Source: CBDANW01 sp965197825 (lineage in GTDB: Bacteria; Acidobacteriota; Vicinamibacteria; Marinacidobacterales; DATDRI01). Taken from it: DNA of 64,000 nucleotides. The notes under the pieces were generated by a model, which was not told the origin of the DNA, searched no databases, and saw only the letters and a program-made list of their open reading frames with translations. The stretch is from contig CBDANW010000003.1 of NCBI GenBank assembly GCA_965197825.1, positions 1,364,001-1,428,000 on the forward strand, in the 5' to 3' direction. The first letter of the stretch is position 1, and every line of letters starts with the position of its first letter. Made by a program: the position numbers and the translations under genes. Positions 17,294 through 27,192 of this stretch are shown here, piece after piece.

Positions 17294-17395
17294 ATGAAGT
17301 ACTGTTCCAAATGCGGTGCTTCCGTCGACGAAAAGGCGGTCTTTTGCTCGAGCTGCGGCGGGTCGCTGAAAGAATCAGCAAGCAACAACGCGTAG
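17294..17395 (+). CDS. 33-residue zinc-ribbon protein
   Basis: A perfect AGGAGG 6 nt before ATG introduces a tiny ORF with two CxxC knuckles (CSKCG and CSSCG, 12 residues between the pairs) and a short Ser/Asn tail. This is the double-zinc-ribbon half often found as a domain (zf-ribbon_3); as a stand-alone protein its role is unknown. Confidence 0.7.
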   Translation: MKYCSKCGASVDEKAVFCSSCGGSLKESASNNA

Positions 17396-17481
17396 AACGG
17401 CTCGAATCGCGTGAATCGGACTCCCAAAGGGCCCTCGGTGCGCTTATAATCCGGTGACTATCCTCTTCAAAGGAGAACGAG

Positions 17482-17751
17482 ATGGCGGTTTCTGAAAGTA
17501 TCCAAATGCTCAGAAAAACAGCGGTGGGGCTCGCGAAAAGGCTCAACAAGAGCACGGCCGGACTGAGAAAGAAAGCGACGAAGAGCGCTGCGTCGGCCGA
17601 GGCGAGCGTGAAACGGGAGCTTCGCTCCATCGACAAAGAGATCGCCGCCTTGAAGAGATCGGCCGCAAGGCTGAAGAAGCAGGCGCAGAAAGAGACCGGC
17701 ATCGCCAAGAAAAGACGCGCGGCAGCGGCGAAAAAGCGCAAGAAGAAGTGA
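17482..17751 (+). CDS. Small Lys/Ala-rich basic helical protein
   Basis: 89 residues, nearly all predicted helix, with AAALKRSAARLKK-type repeats and a tail of KKRRAAAAKKRKKK. The composition resembles histone H1-like or AlgP-type nucleoid proteins, which would imply DNA binding in the cytoplasm, but low complexity makes homology claims unsafe. The ribosome site AAAGGAGA lies 7 nt upstream of ATG at 17482. Monocistronic between the zinc-ribbon gene and the membrane glycosyltransferase gene. Confidence 0.7.
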   Translation: MAVSESIQMLRKTAVGLAKRLNKSTAGLRKKATKSAASAEASVKRELRSIDKEIAALKRSAARLKKQAQKETGIAKKRRAAAAKKRKKK

Positions 17752-17808
17752 GCTTGGCATCCTTATAGGAAGCCGCCTTATCGCCGCGGTCGCCCCATGG
17801 ATCGCTGA

Positions 17809-20301
17809 ATGCACCCGCTCATCGCCACCATCGCCACCCTGATCCTCTTTTTTGCGCCCGGCTTGCTTTTCGTCGCCGCCCTGGGCGGAAGCAAGAAAAG
17901 GGTCGCTCTCAGTCTCGGCGAGCAGCTCTACCTCGTGCTGTCCGGAAGCCTCTTGGTCTCGGGCTGGGCGGGGCTTTTCTTGGCCGAGCTCGGGCGTTTC
18001 TCCGCTCTTAGCACAGCGGCGCTCGTCGGAGGCCTGGTCCTTCTTGGACTTCTTCTCGCCCGCAGACGTCTCTCGTTTCGTCTGGGCTCGATGGGATGGG
18101 ACGAGATAGCGGTGCTCGTCTGCTTGGTGGGATTCGGACTGACTGTCTATTTTCCACCGTTCGAGTACGTCCTGGGAGGACGCGATCCCGGGGTCTACGT
18201 CAACGCCGGCTTTCATCTGGCCCGTGAAGGCAACTTGTCCTACGTGGACCCCGTCGTCCTGAGCATTCCCGAAGAAGAGCGAAGCCTGTTCTTTCGTGTG
18301 GACCAAGAGCTTCCCCCTTGGAGCCAGCCGCGGTTCCTCGGCATCCATATGGAAAGCCCGGATACGGGACGCGTCGTGCCGCAGGGACTACACCTCTATC
18401 CGGTGTGGATCGGCATGGCGTCGCACCTCTTCGAAATGAAGGCCGGTCTCTACGCCACACCCTTCTTTGCTCTAATGGGCGTCGCCGGTCTCTTCTTCGC
18501 TCTTCGCCGGCTCTTCGACGCCGAGGTCGCGCTCTGGGCCTCGGGAATGATGGCGGTGTTCCAAATCCAGATCTGGTTCGCTCGTTTTCCCAATGCCGAG
18601 ATCCTGGTTCAGTTTCTGTTCGTAACCGGTCTGCTGGCTTTTTACTTCATGGACGAGGAACGGTCGATCCTGGCCGGCCTCCTCGGCGGCGCGGCCTTCG
18701 GGGCCACGCTCCTGGTGCGCGTGGAGAATCTTCTTTTCCTGTTGCCGCTCGGGCTCTATCTGGGTTGGCGTCGACTGCGACGCGAGCTCGGCAAACCGGA
18801 GCTCGCTTTCCTGGGAGGCTTTCTCGTCGTTGGGTTGCACGCCGTGCTACACGCAAGGTTAATCGCCTGGCCGTACGTTTCGAACGTTCTCGGAAGGCAC
18901 TACTGGCGGGTCATCGGCGAAAACCTCGCCCTGTTCGCGGTGGCGGCGGTCGTTGCGTTCGTACTGGTCGATCGACTAGGCACGAAGCTCGTCGCACGCA
19001 TCGCTCCATCGACCAACACGCCCAAAGCACGAGCCATCGCCGCGGGCACGATCTTCCTGATCGCCCTCTATGCCTACTTCGTCCGTCCGGTTTGGCACGG
19101 CGCCCGCACCGCCCCTCACGATGCCGAGGCGTTTCTTCGCATGGGTTGGTATCTCTACCCCATGGGACTCTCTTTCGTCGTGGCGGGAGCGATGCTCCTC
19201 CTCGCGCGGGCCCATCGACGCCAGGCCCTCTTCGTGCTCGTCGGTCTGACGTTTTCTCTCTTCTTCTTCTACAAGGTGCGTGTCTGGCACGATCACTACT
19301 TCGCCATGCGACGTTTCATTCCAGTCATCCTTCCCTACTTCTTCGCCTGCATCGCGGTTTTCCTCGTCAGTCTGCGAGCCGCCAGAGGTTGGATCGGCGA
19401 CTGGGCGCCGCGCGTCGTCGGCTCGCTGCTTCTGATCTCGTACTTCATCGCGGGACGTCCTCTATGGGGACATCAGGAGTTTCCCGGCAGCCTCGACTTC
19501 GTCACCGAGCTGGCGCGCCACATCGGCGATCGCGACGTCGTCATCTTCCCTCGCAAAGAGGGCCTACACCTTTTGGAGCTTCCGCTTTCCCAGCTCGAGG
19601 GGAAAAACGTCTTGGAGTTCTCCGGACTGAAGCCGGACCGCGGCTCGCTCGAGAGCCTCATCGAAAAATGGCGTGATGAGTACCAGGACGTCTACTTCGT
19701 GACCAACTACAAAATCTCACTGTCCGGACTCTTCACCCAACACGTGAAGGATTTTTCTCTCGGCACGCAGCACTACGAGTTCGCTTACACGCATCCGCCG
19801 ACTGGCCCGAAACCCTTCCATCTCCGATTCACGCTGTCCAAAGCGGTCGACGTCGAGGAGCTGGCCGAGCGGATGCCGAAGCTGGATCTGATCGATGTCG
19901 GTGCAAGCGATGATCTACTGGTGGCGTGGTTCTTCGAAAAAGAACTCGGACCGGATGGAATCGGTTATCGGTGGAGTCAGAAAATGTCGAGCATCTTCCT
20001 CCCCTCGGTCGGCCCACACAGCAGAGAAATTCTCATCAGGATGGCGGGACCCGAGCAAACGGAAGTACCACTTTATCCGGTGACGGTCTCTTTGGATGAA
20101 CAGACTCTGGCAACGCTTCAACCGGTACGCCAGTTCCAGACGTATCACGTGGAGCTGCCGCCAGAGCTGACCGCGGGACGAGACGACTCCTATGCGATTC
20201 TCCGATTGAACACCAAGACCTGGCGCCCCGCCAACTGGACTCCAGGAGCGTCCGATATCCGCGATCTGGGCGTGAGGGTCGACTGGATCGAAGTTCGCTG
20301 A
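17809..20301 (+). CDS. Large polytopic membrane protein, glycosyltransferase family 39-like
   Basis: 830 residues: about 13 hydrophobic helices in the first ~560 residues, then a soluble ~270-residue C-terminal region. The first periplasmic loop has GGRDPGVYVNAGFHLAREG, equivalent in place to the acidic catalytic loop of PMT/ArnT-like (GT-C) transferases, which take sugars from lipid-phosphate donors. Substrate and acceptor unknown. No strong ribosome site; ATG at 17809 begins directly with the first helix. The stop codon nearly touches a CTAGTGTCCCGTC repeat and then a convergent sulfatase-like gene. Frame intact. Confidence 0.75.
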   Translation: MHPLIATIATLILFFAPGLLFVAALGGSKKRVALSLGEQLYLVLSGSLLVSGWAGLFLAELGRFSALSTAALVGGLVLLGLLLARRRLSFRLGSMGWDEIAVLVCLVGFGLTVYFPPFEYVLGGRDPGVYVNAGFHLAREGNLSYVDPVVLSIPEEERSLFFRVDQELPPWSQPRFLGIHMESPDTGRVVPQGLHLYPVWIGMASHLFEMKAGLYATPFFALMGVAGLFFALRRLFDAEVALWASGMMAVFQIQIWFARFPNAEILVQFLFVTGLLAFYFMDEERSILAGLLGGAAFGATLLVRVENLLFLLPLGLYLGWRRLRRELGKPELAFLGGFLVVGLHAVLHARLIAWPYVSNVLGRHYWRVIGENLALFAVAAVVAFVLVDRLGTKLVARIAPSTNTPKARAIAAGTIFLIALYAYFVRPVWHGARTAPHDAEAFLRMGWYLYPMGLSFVVAGAMLLLARAHRRQALFVLVGLTFSLFFFYKVRVWHDHYFAMRRFIPVILPYFFACIAVFLVSLRAARGWIGDWAPRVVGSLLLISYFIAGRPLWGHQEFPGSLDFVTELARHIGDRDVVIFPRKEGLHLLELPLSQLEGKNVLEFSGLKPDRGSLESLIEKWRDEYQDVYFVTNYKISLSGLFTQHVKDFSLGTQHYEFAYTHPPTGPKPFHLRFTLSKAVDVEELAERMPKLDLIDVGASDDLLVAWFFEKELGPDGIGYRWSQKMSSIFLPSVGPHSREILIRMAGPEQTEVPLYPVTVSLDEQTLATLQPVRQFQTYHVELPPELTAGRDDSYAILRLNTKTWRPANWTPGASDIRDLGVRVDWIEVR

Positions 20302-20302
20302 C

Positions 20303-20315
20303 CTAGTGTCCCGTC
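20303..20315. repeat. Transposon-end-like repeat CTAGTGTCCCGTC
   Basis: Identical to 7492-7504 and to the MITE left end at 35486-35498. It lies in the 14-bp gap between two convergent genes. No matching inverted end is visible nearby, so it is an isolated terminus. Confidence 0.55.
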
Positions 20316-22518
20316 TTACCGCAGATAGCCGAGCGCCCGTAACTTTTCCGCGAGCGATTCATCGATCCTCGCCGGCACCGGGAATCGTGTCCCCGACAAA
20401 CTTCTAGGGTAAGCGAGAAGAGCGGTCAGAAAGGATGCTGGAAGAGGGAGGTCAGATGCCAGGTTTCGTAACTCGGCAGCATCCGAGACGAGGTCGAAAA
20501 CCTGGAGCGGCGGCCGCGGCCGATCGAACGATACATAGCGAATGAGCTTCTGGTTCCGGTAGACGGCGCTTTCGAGCTCGCGTCCGTCCAGATTGAGGTA
20601 GCCGAAGACAGGAGGCGTTGCCTGTCCACCCCACAGACTTCGCCCATGAAGACCGCGCATCGACTCCTCGTCCAGGTAGTACATCAACGTCGGTAGCAGG
20701 TCGACGTGCTGAGCCACAACCTCCCGCCGAACCCCGGCGTCGAGCCCGTCCGGCCATTTCACGATGAGGGGAACCGCCGAGTTGCTCCTGGTAGAGCGTC
20801 TTGCCATGTCGCCACCACCCGTGGTCCTCGAACTCTTCGCCGTGGTCGGAGACGAGCACGATAAGGGTCGATCCATATAGCTCGACGCGTTGCAACCAGT
20901 CTAGCAGTCTGCCGAAGTGCTGGTCGTTGAACGCGATCTCCGAATCGTACAGTTCCAGCAACCTCTTCCGGATCTCATTAGAAGGAGTGATTCGCCCATC
21001 CTCGAGAGCAGTCATGAATTCCATCGTGCCGATCGCGTCTGCCGGTTCTCCCTTGGAGGCTCCAGAAAGATAAGGGTCATGGGGATCCATCGAATGCATG
21101 TAGAGAAAGAACGGCTCGGCCGGGCGGCGGTTCTCGAGCCACTCGATGCCGCGGAGGTTGAGCGCATCCGAACGGATGTAGCCCCGTTGTGGATCTTCCT
21201 CGACCAGGAGCTCGTAGGTGTCGAATCCTTGATCGAAACCAAAGGCCGAGGCGAGGTTGGGGTTGGTAACGAAACCGGCTGTCGCGTATCCCAATCGGTT
21301 CAATCGCTCAGCCAGCGTGTCGATTCCCGGAGGCAAGGCATCGCCGCGCCGGTTGGCGGTGTGTGCACGCGGCAGAAGCCCAGACATGATTGAAGCCACC
21401 GACGACTTGGTCCAGGACGACTGCGCATACGCCGTCTCAAAAAGCGTCGCCTGCTGGGCGAAGGCGTCGATCCGCGGCGATGGACTCGAATAGCCATAAC
21501 AACCCAAATGGTCCGCGCGGAGAGCATCGATTACATAAAGTAGAATGTTTGGCCGCTCGACCCGGGGAGGGGTTTCACTCAACTTCGGCGAGGACGTGGA
21601 ACGGATGGCGGGCCGGACGAGACGAATCCCGGCATCGCCTCCAGAAGGGCCCGGCACGCCGCGGGCCTGTAAGGACACGACCACACGCTGCAACGACGAA
21701 ACCGGTATCGGAAAGTCCACATGCCCTGGAATCTCGAACTCCTCCACCGTCCGACCGCTCTTGGATTGAACGGTGACCTGAAGGCTGGTCGCCTCTGCTT
21801 CCTCCTCCGACTCCCAGAGCCGTACGTTGTCAATCACCAGCGAGCTTTCGATGGGAACATCCAATTGGTATTCGAGTCGCAGATGGTTCGGAAGCATCAC
21901 CGATGCGCTCCGCCCACCGCCTCTGGCGAACGGTGCGCGCGTGCGAGCCTCTTCCCCAATGCGAAGCCAATCCCATCCAACGGCAAGCCTGCGATCGTCC
22001 GTGGCCCCTGGAAGCACTTCGCTCGGAGAGCGGTGATGGAGGTACGCAACCTCGAGCTCGTTGGTGCCCGAAACGAGGTCCTCCGCGCGTACTTCGATCC
22101 GATACTCGAGGGCCGTCGTTTCTAGCTCCATACTGCCGACATCGTAGCCATTGATCCGCAAACTCAGTCCCTGGGAAGGTGCGCCCGGATATGAAAAGGG
22201 CCAGCAGCGGAAAGTCAGAGTAAGGTTGCGTGGCTCGGCCAGAAAAAAGTGCAGAGATGACCTCTCCTCCACCCCCCAAGTAAACGTCGTTCCGTCGGCC
22301 GCGACCCCGTCCCGGGACCAGCCCGAGTAGAGATGACCTCGGGTCGAGACTGTCCCGAAGTCCAGAAGAGGCGACTCTCTGGTCACGGAAGCCCTGGGAA
22401 GAAGCTCGACAAAATCATGGACGTCACGAGCATCCCCGGCTCCACAACTACCAAGAATGATTCCACACCAGACCATTGCCACGAGGCGGATGCCGGTTCG
22501 GACCTTGTTCGTTGACAC
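20316..22518 (-). pseudogene. Sulfatase-fold lipoprotein without the formylglycine motif, frameshifted
   Basis: About 733 residues when joined. A lipoprotein signal (IILGSCGAG) and a ~290-residue beta-rich N-terminal region precede a sulfatase/alkaline-phosphatase-fold domain (NILLYVIDALRADHLGCYGY, FVTNPNLASAFGFDQGFDTY, VLVSDHGEEFEDHG). At the nucleophile position the sequence is SWTKSSVASIMSG, with no Cys/Ser-X-Pro-X-Arg, so it should act with Thr or Ser as in phosphoglycerol or phosphoethanolamine transferases rather than as a sulfatase. The frame shifts near 20787 after LYQEQL; the second frame resumes with VPLIVKWPDGL and ends GYLR and TAA. Confidence 0.78.
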
Positions 22519-22519
22519 G

Positions 22520-23104
22520 TCAGATTAAGAAGGTCGCCAGCAGAACGCTTGCCACGAGAACCACGGCCATCGTCACATTCAAAGCGACTGCGGAAAAGAG
22601 CTTGCTCATCCACTGCCCCGCATAGAGCCAAGCGGTATCCACGATCAGCAATACGATCCCGACCACGATCGTCAGGATCACCACGCTTTGCGCATAGGCT
22701 TCGCCGGCCGTCGCGAACTGCGTGATGATCGCAATCGCTGCGACATAGGCCTTGGGGTTGACGAGGCTGAGAAGAATCCCGTGACCGATGTGCCAGGGCT
22801 TCGGGTCCTTGGACCCTGCCATGCCGCCTCGGACTATCCGATAGGCCAGATAGAAAATATAGGCCAGGCTAAGGTATCGCAGCATCTCGTAAACGACCGG
22901 AAACTCCGTGATGAGATACCCAAGCCCGAACGCGGCAAGCGTGACCGTGACCAGCGTGCCCAGAATCAGACCGAGGAGATAGGGCAAGGATCGACGAAAT
23001 CCGTAGGTGGCGCCGCTGGCGGTCAGGCTGATGATGGCCGGCCCGGGCGTGCCGTACAGAACCATGGCGAACGCGAACGCCCCAACGACGCGTTGTACTT
23101 CCAT
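22520..23104 (-). CDS. LysE/RhtB family amino-acid exporter
   Basis: 194 residues, six predicted transmembrane helices. The N-terminal helix carries the family signature YGTPGPAIISL, and GILLSLVNPKAYVAAI is the second conserved block. LysE/RhtB proteins export amino acids across the inner membrane; the specificity is not predictable. It lies on the same strand as the sulfatase-like lipoprotein (1-bp gap) and 18 bp downstream of the methyltransferase, so the three may be co-transcribed. Frame intact. Confidence 0.88.
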   Translation of the reverse strand: MEVQRVVGAFAFAMVLYGTPGPAIISLTASGATYGFRRSLPYLLGLILGTLVTVTLAAFGLGYLITEFPVVYEMLRYLSLAYIFYLAYRIVRGGMAGSKDPKPWHIGHGILLSLVNPKAYVAAIAIITQFATAGEAYAQSVVILTIVVGIVLLIVDTAWLYAGQWMSKLFSAVALNVTMAVVLVASVLLATFLI

Positions 23105-23122
23105 AAGAGTCGGCGCGTCGCG

Positions 23123-24219
23123 TCAGGGAAAGAGGCGGTAGAAACGGAAGAAGAAGTTTTCGATGGGCAAGATCTCTACCTTTTCGAAGCCGGCTTCTTC
23201 GGCGTATCGGCGCAGCACGCGGGGACGCATGACGGTGCCCGTCTCCGCCGATGGCTCGTCCGCTTTGCCAACCGGAAGACAGTGCAGAATGCTCCAGCCG
23301 TACATCATCCAATCGACGTCGTTGTCCTCGACCGACAACTCTTCGCCGACCCTCTCGTCCACAACGAGAACGGTGCCCTTGTCACCTGCCAGGCTGCGCA
23401 TCGCCAGCAAGCCGGCCACCGGTTGCGACAGATCGTGAATACACTCGAAGGCCGCTACCAGATCGTAACGGCCAGCAAGCTGCGGATCGGCGGCATCGCG
23501 AACGTGGAACTGCAGACGGTCGTTCAGCCCGACCTTCTCTTGATCAGCGCGGGCAAGCTCGATCGATGCCTCGTCTAGATCGAAACCGTCCACCCTGACT
23601 TTGGGATAACTCTCTGCCATACCGATGCTGGACCAACCGGCGCCGCAACCCACGTCGGCAATGCACGCTGGTGGATCCGCCATCAGACGGGCGTGCAGAT
23701 CGGGAATGGCGGGCAACCACTCCTTGCCCAGTTGCTGGAGAAACATGGTGCGGTTGATTGCCGCTTGGCCTTCGATGAGATCGGTTCCGTAGTCCGCGTA
23801 AGGCACGCCGCCGACCGTCCGATAAGCTTCGAGTAGCGCCGGCAGTGGTGTGATGGCGCCCACCAAGAGCTGCGGCAGCGGCGCCAAGTAGTTCAGACTC
23901 TCTCGATCCACGAGAACCTCCGCGTGCTCGGGGGGGAGGCGTAGCGGCGTTTCTTCTCGTCGGCTTTCTCGTCGTCGACGTCTACGATACGGGCGACCGC
24001 TTGCTGCTCGAGCCACTCACGAATGTAGCGCTCGTTGGTTCTGGTACGAGAAGCCAGTTCCTCTGACGTTACGCCCGCGGAGCCCGCTTCGGCGAGCGCT
24101 TCGTAGAGACCAAGGCGGCCACCGATATAGGTGCCGAACATCGCAAAGGTGCCTCTTGTGGATTCGAGCATTCGTTCGATGAAGGCGTCTCGCTTCTTCT
24201 CATCGATGGACTGTGTCAT
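23123..24219 (-). pseudogene. SAM-dependent methyltransferase with N-terminal winged helix, frameshifted at a G7 run
   Basis: An N-terminal dimerisation/winged-helix segment (TYIGGRLGLYEALAE, TRTNERYIREWLEQQ) is followed by a Rossmann methyltransferase domain (CIADVGCGAGWSSIGMAE, VDGFDLDEASIELA, LVAAFECIHDLSQP). This layout is common in small-molecule methyltransferases of the class I superfamily. The two parts are in different frames; the break falls at a run of seven G at 23930-23936. A one-base homopolymer error would restore a single ORF of about 365 residues, so this may well be an intact gene in the organism. Confidence 0.8.
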
Positions 24220-24235
24220 TGTGGACTGGCTCCTC

Positions 24236-24496
24236 TCAGTCGATCGGGCGACGCTTGAAGAACAAATAGTCGGTGCCGGCCGGCTTGCCTCCTAGGGATC
24301 GTACCAGCGCCGCGATCTGCCCTCGATGGTACCAGGAATGTCCGAAGAGCTGTGTCAGCAAATCTTCCACGCTATTACGGTACCTGCTCCCTTCCATGCT
24401 TCGATAATCGAACTCGCGCGCCAGCTCGGCCTCGTCCACACGACCGAGATAAGCCGACCAAGCCATGTGCATCTCGTCGACGAGCAGTAACTCCTC
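24236..24496 (-). pseudogene. DinB-like protein, C-terminal fragment
   Basis: Encodes WSAYLGRVDEAELAREFDYR, LTQLFGHSWYHRGQIAALVR and YLFFKRR: the end of a DinB/YfiT-type four-helix protein, with the family metal-binding His in HSWYHRGQ. Its N-terminal half lies at 26821-27135 on the same strand, so an IS66 element has split the gene. Upstream sequence to 24566 belongs to the element. Confidence 0.75.
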
Positions 24497-24565
24497 GCCG
24501 TGGCCCGTCGTGACAAGCGTGTCGGAATGTTCCATCGTGAGCAGTCTTGAAAGGAGTGCGAAGCG

Positions 24566-24910
24566 ATGGAAGCGAGGACAGCATTTCGTAGGCGAGCACG
24601 TGAAGAAAATCGTGGCCGCACAGGTCGAGGGCGGCGTTACTCGCGGGAACAACGTCGCGAAGCGGTGCTGTATCTGAATCAGATGAAGGATCAGGGCGCG
24701 AGCCTTGAGGGTGTCGCGAGGGGGCTCGGGGTGAGTGGCTGGAGTCTATCTCGATGGAATCGAGAGGAGGCTATGAGGGGTATCGTTCGGCGTGTCGAAG
24801 TCGTGGAATCGGAAAAACGCACGGAGATTACGCTGGTAACCCCGCGAGGGTATCGAATCGAGGGTCTGTCGGAACAGCGGCTGCTGCGGCTTGTTGAGCA
24901 GCTGGGATGA
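24566..24910 (+). CDS. tnpA: IS66 accessory protein TnpA (gamma)
   Basis: 114 residues with an HTH region (YSREQRREAVLYLNQMKDQG, VSGWSLSRWNREE) as in IS66 TnpA, thought to bind the element ends. GGAG lies 8 nt before ATG. Its last codon overlaps the start of tnpB (ATGA), indicating translational coupling. Confidence 0.8.
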   Translation: MEARTAFRRRAREENRGRTGRGRRYSREQRREAVLYLNQMKDQGASLEGVARGLGVSGWSLSRWNREEAMRGIVRRVEVVESEKRTEITLVTPRGYRIEGLSEQRLLRLVEQLG

Positions 24911-25287
24911 AGTGGAATAGCCGTCGGGTGTCGGCGTGGGCGTACGCGGCGCCGGCGGATCTCCGCAAGGGCTTTGACGGTCTGTCGGCGCTGGTGATGA
25001 ACGAGCTTGGTCGTGACCCGCTGAGCGGTGAGCTGTACTTGTTCGTCAGCCGCAACCGAATCCGCGCGAAAGTTCTGCACTGGGACGGGACCGGACTGTG
25101 CGTCTACGCGAAACGTCTCGAAGAGGGAAAGTTCGCATGCCTGTGGTCCAGCGGTGACGGCGAGCCAGTGCGACTGACGACGACAGAGTTGTCGTTGTTT
25201 CTGGAGGGGAGTCGGTTGGTCGGAAAAATATCTTTGTCACCTCCTGAAATGAAGCATTTTTCACTTGCCGTGAGATCGTCTCTATGA
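24907..25287 (+). CDS. tnpB: IS66 accessory protein TnpB (gamma)
   Basis: 126 residues. The TnpB core is clear: APADLRKGFDGLSALV, GELYLFVSRNRIRAKVLHWD and GLCVYAKRLEEGKF. IS66 needs TnpA, TnpB and TnpC together for transposition; the biochemical role of TnpB is unknown. Coupled to tnpA by a 4-bp overlap. The last ~25 codons are duplicated in the remnant at 63321. Confidence 0.88.
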   Translation: MKWNSRRVSAWAYAAPADLRKGFDGLSALVMNELGRDPLSGELYLFVSRNRIRAKVLHWDGTGLCVYAKRLEEGKFACLWSSGDGEPVRLTTTELSLFLEGSRLVGKISLSPPEMKHFSLAVRSSL

Positions 25288-25301
25288 TCTAATCGTATTC
25301 C

Positions 25302-26819
25302 GTGGTTCGCATAAAAAACGAACACGACCTCGAAACACTCCGCCAGATAGCTCTCCTCGTTGATAACGAGAACCAGCGCCTCGTCAATGAAAACGTTCGT
25401 CTGCGAGTGGAACTGGCGAGACTCCATGGTGTGCCGGAAACGGAGCAACTTGAACTGTCGGTTCTCAAGCAACTACAGGAAAAGCGAGAGAGCATTTTCC
25501 GCATCGACGAAAAGCGGACCCGGAAGAAAACGAAGGCTAAAAAGAACAAGAAGAAAGGGCACGGCCCGCGCGAACAGCCTCATCTTCCCGTGGTCGACAA
25601 AGTAATCGAACTCGCCGAGACAGAGAAAAAGTGCTCGGTGTGCGACGGCGAGCTGGGCGAGATGGCGGGTCAATACGAGGAATCGGAAGTGGTGACGGTG
25701 GTGAAGCGGAGCTTCGTCATCGAACGGCATTTGCGGAAAAAGTACCGCTGCCGATGTAACGCGAACGTCGTCACCGCACCGGCGGCGACGAAGCTTCAGC
25801 CCGGAGGCCGCTACTCGGTGGAGTTCGCGACCGAAGTGGCCATCAGCAAGTACCTGGACCATATGCCTCTCGAGCGCCAGGTTCGAATGATGCGCCGCGA
25901 AGGGCTAGATATCGACAGCCAGACGCTGTGGGACCAGCTGAACGTACTGGCACGTCATCTGAATCCGGTGTACGACGCTCTGGGAGAGAAGGTTTTGGAG
26001 TCACCCGTCATCCACGCCGACGAAACGCGGTGGCCTCTGATGGGCTCGATGAAGAAGTCGGCGGGCACGGTGTGGGGCGTTTCGAGTCCGGACATCGCGT
26101 ACTACCGAATGCTGCCGACGAAATCGACGGAAGATGGCCAAAAGGTGCTGGGGACCTACTCCGGCATCGCGATTGTGGACGGCTACGCGGTGTACGAGGT
26201 GCTAGCTCGTGCCGGTCCAGACGGCTACGCGGCTCGTGCCGGTCCACAGTTTCGTCTCGCCCACTGCTGGGCGCACGTGAAAAGAAAGTTCGACGAAGCC
26301 AGCGAGCACTACCCGCAAGCTTGCTCCGAAGTGCTTCGTTTGATCGGAGAGCTGTACGAAGTCGAACGCGAGGTCCCGGGTCCGTTTCCCGGCGATGAAA
26401 AAGCTCAGAAACTGAGACTTTGTTTACGCAAGCAACGTTCGCAGCGGATCTTGAAAGCGATTCGGCAATGGGGCGAGAGCCAAAGAGGATTGCCGCGAAG
26501 CGACTTCGGCAAGGCGGTCCGCTACATGCTGGAGAGATGGGAGACACTCACGCTGTTCGCCGAAAACCCTCTCGTCTGGCTTGACAACAATCACGCCGAG
26601 CGCGCCCTGAGGGAACCTGTCGTCGGTCGCAAAAATCACTACGGCAGTCGAACGAAACGCGGAACCGACGTCGCAGCGCTGTTCTACACCCTGTGCGAGA
26701 CCGCGAAGCTTCAGAACGTCGACCCCAGGGCCTACATGCTCGAAGCGGCCTACGCCGCCATCAACCAGCCAGGAACCGTGTTACTCCCCGACGCCCTACG
26801 CGACAACTCCGCTGCGTAG
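25302..26819 (+). CDS. tnpC: IS66 transposase TnpC (gamma)
   Basis: 505 residues, full length. N-terminal coiled coil, zinc finger (CSVCDGE and CRCN), then the DDE core: VIHADETRWPLMG, AIVDGYAVYEVLA, HCWAHVKRKFDEA and LDNNHAERALREPVVGRKN. The C-terminal MLEAAYAAINQPG motif is typical. Between VYEVL and FRLAHCW there is an in-frame internal repeat (ARAGPDGYA, ARAGPQ) caused by a 30-bp duplication near 26205-26250, which may affect activity. GTG start at 25302. This is the only full tnpC in the window. Confidence 0.9.
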   Translation: MVRIKNEHDLETLRQIALLVDNENQRLVNENVRLRVELARLHGVPETEQLELSVLKQLQEKRESIFRIDEKRTRKKTKAKKNKKKGHGPREQPHLPVVDKVIELAETEKKCSVCDGELGEMAGQYEESEVVTVVKRSFVIERHLRKKYRCRCNANVVTAPAATKLQPGGRYSVEFATEVAISKYLDHMPLERQVRMMRREGLDIDSQTLWDQLNVLARHLNPVYDALGEKVLESPVIHADETRWPLMGSMKKSAGTVWGVSSPDIAYYRMLPTKSTEDGQKVLGTYSGIAIVDGYAVYEVLARAGPDGYAARAGPQFRLAHCWAHVKRKFDEASEHYPQACSEVLRLIGELYEVEREVPGPFPGDEKAQKLRLCLRKQRSQRILKAIRQWGESQRGLPRSDFGKAVRYMLERWETLTLFAENPLVWLDNNHAERALREPVVGRKNHYGSRTKRGTDVAALFYTLCETAKLQNVDPRAYMLEAAYAAINQPGTVLLPDALRDNSAA

Positions 26820-26820
26820 C

Positions 26821-27135
26821 TTCTCCTCCGAATCGCGACGTTCCAACCCGCTCCAGTGGGGCACGGCGAGGAGTTACGACGAGCACGTCCAGATCCTCGA
26901 GGGCGAGGCTTTCGGGAGATATCTCCGTGGGTCCCTTGTCGGCGAAGCCGAAACGATGAAGCCATAACCAGCGGGCGGCCACGATGTGGCCGACCAAGCT
27001 GACAGCCTTTTGGAACTCCGGCTCGTCGCGTCGGGGGGCTGGCACCGTGTGAAGCGAGCGCAGTACTTTCTCATGCGCTCTCTCTTCGTAGTCAAACCAG
27101 CTACGGTATCGATCGCAGAGCTCTTGAGTCGACAT
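26821..27135 (-). pseudogene. DinB-like protein, N-terminal fragment
   Basis: Starts MSTQELCDRYRSWFDYEERA with AVSLVGHIVAARWLWLHRFG; the His in LVGHIVAARWLW fits the first metal ligand of the DinB/YfiT fold. The reading continues to SRFGGE and then enters IS66-gamma. Together with 24236-24496 it makes one interrupted gene, although some central residues appear to be missing. Transcribed divergently from the sodium symporter gene, 57 bp apart. Confidence 0.72.
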
Positions 27136-27192
27136 TTCGGTTCCGCAAGCAGGCCGTTCTCTCGCGGCATTCTAGTACAATCTGAGGACAAG

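Larger units (their letters stand above)
24497..26820 (+). mobile_element. IS66-family element gamma with tnpA, tnpB and tnpC, inserted in a dinB-like gene
   Basis: Complete IS66 gene set in the usual order, with tnpA/tnpB overlapping by ATGA and tnpC 14 bp further on. Ends are approximate: CTCCTC occurs at both outer flanks (24491 and 26823) and may be what remains of the 8-bp duplication, but clear inverted repeats were not found by eye. The two halves of a DinB-like gene lie outside. A 224-bp piece from the tnpB/tnpC junction recurs at 63321-63544. Confidence 0.8.

Noticed and set aside
24497..26820. Exact 8-bp target duplication for IS66-gamma
   Set aside because: Flanks share only CTCCTC (AACTCCTC against TTCTCCTC), so ends are given as approximate.
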